This document shows, piece after piece, positions 33,217 through 41,173 of a stretch of DNA of 64,000 nucleotides. How positions within the stretch are numbered: position 1 is the stretch's first letter; each line of letters opens with the position of its first letter. The position numbers were made by a program, and so were the translations under genes. Location: NCBI GenBank assembly GCA_963727955.1, contig CAVSII010000005.1, positions 248,001-312,000 on the forward strand, in the 5' to 3' direction. The DNA is from Bog-756 sp963727955. GTDB taxonomy: Bacteria; Actinomycetota; Acidimicrobiia; Acidimicrobiales; RAAP-2. The notes under the pieces were generated by a model. The model was given only the letters and a program-made list of their open reading frames with translations, made no database searches and was not told where the DNA came from.

Positions 33217-35448
33217 ATGCAGATCCATACGTCGGTTCGACCGGGCGGCGATGCTGACAACAGGTCGGACCGGGCACGGCGGTGGCACCGCTCGCTCGGG
33301 GCCCTGGTGGCCCTGTTCGCCTTGGTGGGCGTCGGTGCCCTGGTCGGGCCGGCGGGGTCGGCGGCGGCCGCCGGGCCCACCTGGGCCGGTACCGGCGTGA
33401 CCCTCCCTTCCAATGTCGGGCCGGGCCACGTTTCCGCGCTCCAGTCCACCCAGTGCCCGGCCCCCGGCAACTGCGTGGCCGTCGGTACCTACGCGACGGC
33501 CACAGGGCAAGAGGAGGGACTGATCGAGATCGAGCATGCCGGCTCGTGGACGGCGTCCGAAGCTCCCGTGCCCGGGGACGCCGCCGCCAACCCCGAGGTG
33601 GGACTGTTCAATGTGAGCTGCCCCACTGTCGGATCGTGTGTGGTGGTCGGCTACTACCGGAGCACCGGCGGCGATGAGCACGGGATTCTGCTGACCCAGC
33701 ACGGCAGCTCGTGGAGCGCCATCGCTGCTCCGTTGCCCGCCGGTGTGGTCACCACCGCCTCGTACATGTTCTCGGTGTCCTGCTTCGCACCGGGCTCCTG
33801 TGCCGCCACCGGGATCTATGACAACAACTCGGACCAGGCCGAGGGTCTGTTGTTGGCCGACCACAACGGTTCGTGGCAGGCCACCCAAGCGCCTGTGCCC
33901 GCCGGCTCCGCCACCAACCCGGTGGCGGAGATGATCTCCGTCTCGTGCGGCGGGCCGGCTGTGTGCGTGGCCGTCGGTGAATACGAGACCGGGGTCGATA
34001 CGGAACAGGGGCTCATCGAGAGGCTGACCGGCAGCACCTGGGCGGCGGTCAAGGCGGCGTCGCCGGTGGCCGGCATGGCCGCCGTTCTGGAGAACGTCTC
34101 CTGTGGCACGGCCTCTTTCTGTACGGCGGTGGGTGCCACCGAGGTTGGCCCCGACGAGAAACCGCTCGTCAACACCATCACGCCCGGGGCGGTGACGGCG
34201 CCCAGCGTGCCGCTGCCGGCCAACGCCCAGACGACCGGCAGCGACACCGAGGCCGCCCTGTTGAGCGTGTCGTGTCCCACCGCCACCTACTGCGTCTCCG
34301 TCGGTGGCTACACCTCCACCGCCGGGTCGGGAATCGTCCCCCTGGTGGAGACGTACTCGGGGGCCACCTGGAGACCGGCGACCTTGTCGGGGACGGGGCT
34401 GGACCCGTCCGCTACGTCCGCTCTCTACGGGGTCTCGTGCTCGTGGCCGGGATCATGCACAGCGGCGGGCATCAGTGAGGTGAGTGGACCCACCCATGCC
34501 GAAGGGTTGGTCGACACCCTCGCCGCCGGCACCTGGACCCAGTCCACCGCCATCCTGCCCAGCAACAGCAAGGTCCCGCCCGAGGTCGAGCTGGGCTTGG
34601 GCGATGACGACCTCAGCCAACCTGTCTCCTGTGTCGGTGGGGTGTGCGTGCTGACCGGCTCCTATGAGACCACCGCGGCCGCGGCGGCCAGCTTCTTCAA
34701 CACCTATCCCAACCTGTCGGGCTATCAGCTGGCCGCCTCCGACGGCGGCATCTTCGCCTTCAACGCCCCCTTCTACGGCTCGACCGGAAACCTCGTCCTC
34801 AATCAGCCGGTGGTCGGGGTGGCCGAGGTTCCCGACACCGGTGGTTACTACGAAGCGGCCTCCGACGGCGGGGTGTTCGCCTTCCACGCCCCCTTCTACG
34901 GCTCGATGGGGAGCACCCATCTCAACGCCCCCATCGTGGGCGTCGCCTTCGACTCCCGCACCGGTGGCTACTACGAAGTGGCCTCCGACGGCGGGGTGTT
35001 CGCCTTCAATGCCCCCTTCTACGGCTCGATGGGTGGGGCCCACCTCAACAAGCCGGTGGTGGGCATCGCCTTCGATCCGTTCACCGGCGGCTATCTCGAG
35101 GTGGCCAGTGACGGCGGGGTGTTCGCCTTCAACGCCCCCTTCCAGGGGTCGACCGGCAGCCTCACCCTCAACAAGCCGGTGGTGGGCATGACCATCAACC
35201 TGGCCACCGGCGGCTACTACGAGGTGGCCAGTGACGGTGGCATCTTCGCCTTCAACGCCCCCTTCCAGGGCTCGACCGGCAGCCTCACCCTCAACCAGCC
35301 GGTGGTGGGCATGGCCTACGACTTCCTCACCGGCGGCTACTACGAGGTGGCCAGTGACGGTGGCATCTTCGCCTTCAACGCCCCCTTCCAGGGCTCGACC
35401 GGCAACATCACCCTCAACAAGCCGGTGGTGGGGATGGGCTTCGGCTGA
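33217..35448 (+). CDS. Secreted two-part propeller-repeat protein
   Basis: The ATG at 33217 follows GAAAGGGAG. The 743-residue product has an N-terminal signal peptide with a Lys-poor, Arg-rich n-region (RARRWHRSLGALVALFALVG). The first half holds seven or eight repeats with paired Cys (CPAPGNC, CPTVGSC, CFAPGSC and others) and AVG, like those at 2173. The second half (about residues 508-743) holds six near-identical repeats of about 41 residues: YYEVASDGGVFAFNAPF, then GSTGSLTLNKPVVGM. Six closed repeats suggest a six-bladed propeller. No enzyme motif is visible; binding or adhesion at the cell surface is inference. Confidence 0.85.
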   Translation: MQIHTSVRPGGDADNRSDRARRWHRSLGALVALFALVGVGALVGPAGSAAAAGPTWAGTGVTLPSNVGPGHVSALQSTQCPAPGNCVAVGTYATATGQEEGLIEIEHAGSWTASEAPVPGDAAANPEVGLFNVSCPTVGSCVVVGYYRSTGGDEHGILLTQHGSSWSAIAAPLPAGVVTTASYMFSVSCFAPGSCAATGIYDNNSDQAEGLLLADHNGSWQATQAPVPAGSATNPVAEMISVSCGGPAVCVAVGEYETGVDTEQGLIERLTGSTWAAVKAASPVAGMAAVLENVSCGTASFCTAVGATEVGPDEKPLVNTITPGAVTAPSVPLPANAQTTGSDTEAALLSVSCPTATYCVSVGGYTSTAGSGIVPLVETYSGATWRPATLSGTGLDPSATSALYGVSCSWPGSCTAAGISEVSGPTHAEGLVDTLAAGTWTQSTAILPSNSKVPPEVELGLGDDDLSQPVSCVGGVCVLTGSYETTAAAAASFFNTYPNLSGYQLAASDGGIFAFNAPFYGSTGNLVLNQPVVGVAEVPDTGGYYEAASDGGVFAFHAPFYGSMGSTHLNAPIVGVAFDSRTGGYYEVASDGGVFAFNAPFYGSMGGAHLNKPVVGIAFDPFTGGYLEVASDGGVFAFNAPFQGSTGSLTLNKPVVGMTINLATGGYYEVASDGGIFAFNAPFQGSTGSLTLNQPVVGMAYDFLTGGYYEVASDGGIFAFNAPFQGSTGNITLNKPVVGMGFG

Positions 35449-35521
35449 GCACCCCGGACGGCTGATCGGGTCCCGGGTGGTGGGGGGTCGACGGCCGGAG
35501 AGCTGACGCCCTGAACGCTCG

Positions 35522-35611
35522 ACGGCCGGAAAGCTCACGGCCGGAAAGCTCACGGCCGGAAAGCTCACGGCCGGAAAGCTCACGGCCGGAAAGCTCACGG
35601 CCGGAAAGCTA
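35522..35611 (+). repeat. Six 15-bp tandem repeats (ACGGCCGGAAAGCTC)
   Basis: There are six copies in register; the last ends in A instead of C. A diverged copy lies at 35491. The array ends two bases before the GTG of the phospholipase gene, so GGAAAG in the last unit is the best ribosome-binding site. Copy-number change would keep or move this signal. Confidence 0.9.
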
Positions 35612-35613
35612 CG

Positions 35614-37209
35614 GTGTGCGCCGTGGGGACCGAGCGGGAGAGTACGGGCCAGGGAGGCCGCGGCATCAGCCGCCGCCAGTTGCTGGCCGCCGGGGCCGTC
35701 TCGGGGGCCGGTCTGCTGGCCGCCTGCGGGAGCACCTCGTCGGCACCCTCCTCCACCACCGTGGCCAAGTCGGCGGCCGTGCCGCCGGCCGGGTCGGACA
35801 TCGGGGCCGTCGAACACGTCATCTTCCTCATGATGGAGAACCGGTCGTTCGACCACTACTACGGGACCTATCCCGGAGTGCGCGGCTTCGACGACCACCC
35901 GACCGACAATCTGGGAGCCTTCTCGCAGGCCTGGCCCACCGACACCACATCGTCGCCGCAGGGACGGCTCCTGCCCTTCCACCTCGACACGGCGTCCTCC
36001 GACCTGGCCAACTGCACCTTCGACCTCACCCACAACTGGGGACCGCAGCACCAGTGCCGCAACGAGGGGCGGATGGACTCCTTCGTCCGGGTCCATACCG
36101 AACGGCAAAACGAGGGCCCCTCCCAGGGCACGTTGACCATGGGCTACTACACCCGCGCCGACCTGCCCTACTACTACGCCCTGGCCGATGCCTTCACCCT
36201 GGGCGACGGCTACCACTGCTCGGTCATGGGCCCGACCCACCCCAACCGGCTCATGCAGATGTCGGGCACCCTCGATCCGGCCGGAAAGGCCGGCGGTCCG
36301 GTGGTCAAGACCAACGGCAGCCCGTCCGCCCTGTTCAGTGTGCACTGGGACACCATGCCCGAGGTCCTGGAAGACGCCGGTATCAGCTGGAAGTACTACA
36401 ACCCGGGCGGCGCGCTTTACAGCATCGCCGACATGCAGAAACTGGGGCTGACCACCGACAGCGTTCTGCCCTACTTCTCCCAGTACCAGAACCCGTCCTC
36501 CCCCCTCTACCAGAAGGCCTTCGAGCAGACCTTCCCTGGTGACTTCGCCGCCGACGTGCAGTCGGGCAACCTGCCCCAGGTGAGTTGGATCAGCACCCCG
36601 GTGGGTTACGACGAGCATCCCCCGGCGCCGTCCTTCCTGGGTGAGTGGTTCACCGACCAGGTCCTCCAGACCCTGGTCTCCAATCCGGACGTCTGGTCGA
36701 AGACGGTCCTGTTCCACATGTACGACGAGAACGACGGGTTCTTCGACCACGTCCCCCCACCGGTGGCCCCGCCCGGCACCGCCGGTGAGTTCCTCACCGT
36801 CGATCCGCTGCCGGCCGACGCCTCCGGCATCGCCGGCCCCATCGGCCTCGGCTTCCGGGTCCCCCTTCTGGTCATCTCGCCGTTCAGCCGGGGCGGGCAC
36901 ATCACCTCGCAGACCTTCGACCACACCTCACAATTGCGGTTCATCGAGGAGCGGTTCGGGGTGCGGGCACCCAATCTCTCGGAGTGGCGGCGGGCCACCG
37001 TCGGTGATCTGACCTCCACGCTGCTCATGGACCACGCCGACACCTCGGTGCCCCCGCTTCCCCCCACCCGTGACGACCCCTCCTACATAGCGGCCAAGGG
37101 CTGTTCCGAAACCGACCTTCTGGAGATCGCCACCAACCAACCGCCCTACCCGGTGCCTTCGGTCCAGAAGATGCCCACCCAGGAGACACGCACAGCCAGC
37201 ACCGTGTGA
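35614..37209 (+). CDS. Phospholipase C-like phosphoesterase lipoprotein
   Basis: The GTG at 35614 is five bases after GGAAAG in the last tandem repeat; another GTG lies three codons later. The 531-residue protein has a twin-Arg-like leader (SRRQLLAAGAVSGAG) and a lipobox with Cys38 (LLAACGS). A phosphoesterase domain (PF04185 type) follows, with HVIFLMMENRSFDHYYGTYPG in two short runs, YHCSVMGPTHPNR and YDENDGFFDHVPPP. Relatives are phospholipases C and acid phosphatases of actinobacteria, active outside the membrane. The substrate here is unknown. The six-repeat protein lies upstream in the same direction. Confidence 0.88.
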   Translation: MCAVGTERESTGQGGRGISRRQLLAAGAVSGAGLLAACGSTSSAPSSTTVAKSAAVPPAGSDIGAVEHVIFLMMENRSFDHYYGTYPGVRGFDDHPTDNLGAFSQAWPTDTTSSPQGRLLPFHLDTASSDLANCTFDLTHNWGPQHQCRNEGRMDSFVRVHTERQNEGPSQGTLTMGYYTRADLPYYYALADAFTLGDGYHCSVMGPTHPNRLMQMSGTLDPAGKAGGPVVKTNGSPSALFSVHWDTMPEVLEDAGISWKYYNPGGALYSIADMQKLGLTTDSVLPYFSQYQNPSSPLYQKAFEQTFPGDFAADVQSGNLPQVSWISTPVGYDEHPPAPSFLGEWFTDQVLQTLVSNPDVWSKTVLFHMYDENDGFFDHVPPPVAPPGTAGEFLTVDPLPADASGIAGPIGLGFRVPLLVISPFSRGGHITSQTFDHTSQLRFIEERFGVRAPNLSEWRRATVGDLTSTLLMDHADTSVPPLPPTRDDPSYIAAKGCSETDLLEIATNQPPYPVPSVQKMPTQETRTASTV

Positions 37210-37288
37210 AGGCCCACGGTATGTTGGCACCGAGCCTGTCCGGATCCCCGTGTCAGGCGCACCGAAAGTCGGGGGACGGAAGCGGGGG

Positions 37289-38531
37289 ATGGACAGCATG
37301 CAAACGCCGGCGTGGGCACCGGGATCGGTGGGGTCGGCCTACAGCCACGGTTCTGCCGACGACGCTGACCTGGTGTCGGGCCGGGCGTGGCAGCTGTTCC
37401 TCGATGCGCTGTCCCGGACCAGCCAGGTGCTCCTGTCGGACAGGGCGCCGGTCGAGGCCACCGATCGCGCCGCCGGCTACCGGCACCTGTTGGTGCTCCT
37501 GGCCCTGGGCATCGACGAAGCGCTGCGGAGCGCGGACCCCTACCGCCCCCGCTTCGCCCCGGCCAACGTGGACAACGTGCTCAAGTGGGGCATGGACTGC
37601 CCCGACGCCGCCTATACCGGGGCCGCGGATCCGGGGTGACGCCACCTACCGGGTACGGGCCCGGCGTAACTCGGTCCGCTACCTCGGCTTTCAGGTGATG
37701 GGCGGCATGGAGACCACCGCCAACGTGGTGGCCGACGACCTCGCTCTCGACCCCGAGGGGCGTTTCGAGCTGATCCTGTCGGCCCAGCAGCACCCCGGCA
37801 ACTGGATGCCCCTCACCGAGTCGAGCTCGTCGTTGGTGGTGCGCCAGTTCTTCTACGACTGGGCGGGCGAGACGGCCGCCGATCTGTCGATCGAATGTCT
37901 GGACGACCCACCGCCGGGGTCGGTGACTTCCGGTCACGCCCTGTCGCCGGCCGGCACGGCCAGCCAGATCGAATCGCTGGGCGCCTTCGTCGAGGCCAGT
38001 ATCGAGTTCTGGCTCGACGTGGAGGAGGGTGGCCGAGGCCAGGGCGTGAATTGCTTCCGCCCACCGGCGGCTCTGACCGCCATGGGGGCGGCCGCCGAAA
38101 ACGTGTCCACCTGGGGCTCCTGGAGCCTCGAGGACCATCAGGTGCTGATCATCGAGGTGATCCCCCCCACCGCTCTGTACTGGAGCGTCTCCGTCGGTAA
38201 TTACTGGTGGGAGACGGTCGACTATGCCAACCGCCAGTCGAGTCTCAACGGACATCAGGCGGTCATGGATGCCGACGGCGTGTTCCGCGCCGTGCTGGCC
38301 CACCGCGACCCGGGGGTGGCCAACTGGCTCGATACCGGGGGCAACCATCACGGGGCCATGATCTTCCGGTGGTTGCGGGCCGCCGGTGCGCCGGTGCCGT
38401 CCGTACGTGTGGTGGATTTCGCCGACCTGGCCGATCACCTGCCGGCCGGCACGGCCCGGGTCGACGTGAAGGAGCGGCTGCGGATCATCGATGAGCGCCG
38501 ATCGGCCGTAGAGCGCCGCTTCCCGCGCTGA
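37289..38531 (+). pseudogene. DUF1214-type protein, frameshifted
   Basis: The ATG at 37289 follows GCGGGGG. The first frame (MDSMQTPAWAPGS to DAAYTGAADPG) stops at about 37639. The second continues IRGDATYRVRARRNSVRYLG to the end, RFPR, at 38531. The junction is near 37625, in GCGGATCCGGGG, where one base restores about 413 residues. The C-terminal part has the DUF1214-like motifs LGFQVMGGMETTAN, FELILSAQQHPGNWMPL and YWSVSVGNYWWETVDYANRQ. The reaction is unknown. An SDR and a sulfotransferase follow in the same direction. Confidence 0.75.
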
Positions 38532-38539
38532 GGAGGGAC

Positions 38540-39343
38540 ATGGATCTCGGCCTGGAGGGTGCGACAGCGGTAGTGACCGGGGGCTCGAAGGGGATGGGCC
38601 GGGCCATCGCCGAACGCCTGGGCGCGGAGGGGGCCCGGGTTGCTGTCATGGCCCGGGGCCGCGCCGCCCTCGACGAAACGGTCGAGGCGTTGCACGCCCT
38701 GGGGAGCGACGGTTCCCTGGGCCTGACGGTGGACGCTACCGACCACCACCAGGTGGAGGCCGCCTTCGCCGAGCTGGGCGAGCGCTGGGGTTCGCTCAAC
38801 GTGCTGGTCAACACCCTCGGGCCCGGTGCCGGTCGGTTCGAGGACCTGGACGACGACGACTGGGAGGCCACGCTCGACCTCGGGCTGATGGCCGCCGTCC
38901 GCTGCGTGCGGGCCGGCCTTCCCCTTCTGCGCACGGCGGAGTGGGCCCGGATCGTCAACATCTCCGCCCATTCGACCCAGAGGCAGAGCCCCATTCTGGT
39001 GGCCTACACGGCAGCCAAAGCCGCCCTGAGCAGCGTGTCCAAGAACCTGTCCAAAACGTTGGCTCCCGAGGGGATCCTGGTCAACACGGTGAGCCCCGGG
39101 TCGATCGTGACGGCAAGCTTCAGCGAGGGTCTGGGTGACGTCTTCGCCGAAGAGGGTCTCGACGCCACCGATCCCTACGACGTCATGCGCTGGATCGACG
39201 CCCACTTTCACCAACCGGCCGACCTGGGAAGGGCCGGCCTCCCCGACGAGGTGGCCTCCCTCACCGTCTACCTGGCTTCGCGCACCAACGGCTACGTGAC
39301 CGGCGCCGACGTCAACGTCGACGGCGGCTCCGATTTCGTCTGA
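38540..39343 (+). CDS. Short-chain dehydrogenase/reductase
   Basis: The 267-residue SDR begins eight bases after the preceding stop, with GAGGAGG upstream of its ATG. It has TGGSKGMGRAIAERLGAEGA, then NTLGPGAGRF in place of NNAG. The catalytic Ser is in IVNISAHSTQ, YxxxK is YTAAK, and the end is NVDGGSDFV. It is probably NAD(P)-dependent; the substrate is unknown. The spacing suggests an operon with the DUF1214-type gene and the sulfotransferase. Confidence 0.9.
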   Translation: MDLGLEGATAVVTGGSKGMGRAIAERLGAEGARVAVMARGRAALDETVEALHALGSDGSLGLTVDATDHHQVEAAFAELGERWGSLNVLVNTLGPGAGRFEDLDDDDWEATLDLGLMAAVRCVRAGLPLLRTAEWARIVNISAHSTQRQSPILVAYTAAKAALSSVSKNLSKTLAPEGILVNTVSPGSIVTASFSEGLGDVFAEEGLDATDPYDVMRWIDAHFHQPADLGRAGLPDEVASLTVYLASRTNGYVTGADVNVDGGSDFV

Positions 39344-39368
39344 TGCCCCTGCTCCGCCCGGCCCGCTG

Positions 39369-40523
39369 ATGGTCAACCCCGACCACCTCATCGCCCGGGC
39401 CTGTGACCAGACCGGGCTGGACGACTTCGGGGGTTCGGCGTGGCGGGAGGGGCTCGACCGGTTGGTCGGTTCCCTCAACGCCGAGGCCACGCTGACCGAG
39501 GGGGGCGAGGAGCTGTTGGCCCTGCGGCTGGGCATGCTGCTCACCAACCGTCTCCGGGTGGTCGAGGTCCTGGCCGACAACCCGGCGATCAGAGAGGAGG
39601 AGGTGGGTGGTCCGCTGGTCATCATCGGCCTTCCCCGCACCGGCACCACCGCCTTGAGCAACCTGCTGGCCGCCGACCCCCAGATCCGGTCGGTCCGGTT
39701 GTGGGAGTCGATCGATCCGGTTCCCCCTCCCGAGTCGGACACCGAGAGCAGTGACCCGCGCATCCAGGTGGCCGAGCAGGGGCTGGAGGCCATGTACTCG
39801 GCCTTTCCGCCCATGCGGGCCCTCCACTTCCAGACGGCCACCGGTCCCACCGAATGCCAGGACCTTTTGGGCATGGACTTCCGGGCCGTGCACTTCGACG
39901 GGATGGCCCGTGTGCCGAGCTACCTCGACTGGGTCGTCGACTGCGACATGGCCGGCACGTACCTCTTCCACCGGTCGGTTCTCCAACTCCTGCAGTGGCA
40001 CTGCCCGCCCCGGCTCTGGCATCTGAAGACGCCGGTGCACATGCTGGCCCTCGACGACCTGTGCCGTGCCTACCCCGAGGCCAGGTTCGTCTGGACCCAT
40101 CGGGACCCGGCCGCCGTCCTGGGCTCGGTGTGCAGCCTCATCGCCCACACCCGCAGCTGGGCCAGCGATCGGGATGACGCCCATGAGTTGGGTCGGAACC
40201 AACTGGCACTGTGGGCCGAGTCCGTCCGGCGGGCGGTGGACTTCCGGCGCCGGGTCGGTGAGAGCTGCTTCGCCGACGTCTCCTTCGCCTCGCTGCAGTC
40301 CGATCCGGTGGGAGCGGTGGCGTCCACCTACGCACAGCTGGGCCTCGACATCGGTGACGGGCGCGGCCCGCTCGAGGCGTGGGCCGGTGCCCACCCACCC
40401 GGCGCCCACGGCGTCCACCAGTTCTCGCTCGAACAGTTCGGCCTGAACGCCGACCAGGTGAGGGAGCGGTTCGCCTTCTACTTCGACCAGTTCCCGGTCA
40501 TGGGGTCGCCAGAAAGCGGGTGA
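39369..40523 (+). CDS. Sulfotransferase family protein
   Basis: The 384-residue protein has the PAPS-binding P-loop GLPRTGTTALSNLLAADPQI near residue 84. A second substrate block reads LWHLKTPVHMLALDDLCRAY, followed by ARFVWTHRDPAAVLGSVCSL, the 3'-phosphate-binding motif. It belongs to the bacterial sulfotransferase_3-like group seen in mycobacteria (lipid or sterol sulfation). It would transfer sulfate from PAPS to an alcohol; the acceptor is unknown. It starts 26 bases after the SDR. Confidence 0.85.
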   Translation: MVNPDHLIARACDQTGLDDFGGSAWREGLDRLVGSLNAEATLTEGGEELLALRLGMLLTNRLRVVEVLADNPAIREEEVGGPLVIIGLPRTGTTALSNLLAADPQIRSVRLWESIDPVPPPESDTESSDPRIQVAEQGLEAMYSAFPPMRALHFQTATGPTECQDLLGMDFRAVHFDGMARVPSYLDWVVDCDMAGTYLFHRSVLQLLQWHCPPRLWHLKTPVHMLALDDLCRAYPEARFVWTHRDPAAVLGSVCSLIAHTRSWASDRDDAHELGRNQLALWAESVRRAVDFRRRVGESCFADVSFASLQSDPVGAVASTYAQLGLDIGDGRGPLEAWAGAHPPGAHGVHQFSLEQFGLNADQVRERFAFYFDQFPVMGSPESG

Positions 40524-40566
40524 CGCACCGGCCGGTCAGCCTGTGAGCGGGTCAGGTGTCAGCGGG

Positions 40567-41076
40567 TCAGGCCGATGAGGCCAGGTCGGCCCACGGATCG
40601 AGCTGAGCGATGGTCTCCCGCACCGCCCCGTCCAGTTCGGAGGACCGCCGACGGTCGTAGACCGGTCCGGCCCCGTCGCTGAGAAGCCAGCTGGCCATGG
40701 CCGCGCCGCGGGCCGGAACGGGAAGCGGAACGACCAGGGCGTCGACCATGGCCCTCATGTGGGCTTCGCAGGCGATGACGCTGTCCCGGTTGACCGGCAC
40801 CCGGCGATCACCAGTCACCGTCGGTTGGTGGGCCTGGGTCAGGACGTCCTGCCAGCCCTCGGCCAGGGCCCGGCGGGTTTCGGGAGCGACCAGCATCTGG
40901 GCCCGGGCAGCCAACAAGAGGGCCGACTCGGGGGCCTCGCCCTTGGCCAGGTGCCGGTCGAGCGTGGGGGCCAGCAGCCGGGCCAGAAGACGGGTCCGTC
41001 GTCGGCTGAGCCGGGCGCTCAGTCGGCGCCGACGCGGATCGGTGAGGAGAAGCGTGGCCTCTCCCGACTTCCCCAT
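40567..41076 (-). CDS. Hypothetical Arg-rich helical protein
   Basis: The 169-residue product starts MGKSGEATLLLTDPRRRRLS (ATG at 41076; GTG at 41094 is also possible). It has an Arg-rich helix (RLSRRRTRLLARLLAPTLDR), then AARAQMLVAPETRRALAEGW and a C-terminal part with YDRRRSSELDGAVRETIAQL. No membrane segment or known motif is evident. I do not recognise the family. It is convergent with the sulfotransferase gene. Confidence 0.6.
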   Translation of the reverse strand: MGKSGEATLLLTDPRRRRLSARLSRRRTRLLARLLAPTLDRHLAKGEAPESALLLAARAQMLVAPETRRALAEGWQDVLTQAHQPTVTGDRRVPVNRDSVIACEAHMRAMVDALVVPLPVPARGAAMASWLLSDGAGPVYDRRRSSELDGAVRETIAQLDPWADLASSA

Positions 41077-41173
41077 GCGGCGCACGACGCTCACACAACC
41101 ATCATGAGGGATGTGGCCGCGATTCGAAAGAGCGCGGCCGGAACGGACCGCCGTCAGCCCCGGCCGGTTTCGC

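Noticed and set aside
35522..35611. CRISPR array
   Set aside because: The units are 15 bp with no variable spacers and there are no cas genes in the window.
34453..36924. Very long minus-strand open frame (over 800 codons) opposite the phospholipase and repeat genes
   Set aside because: It is the antisense of well-supported genes and has low-complexity Gly/Val/Glu/His composition typical of GC-rich antisense frames. No motif is visible.
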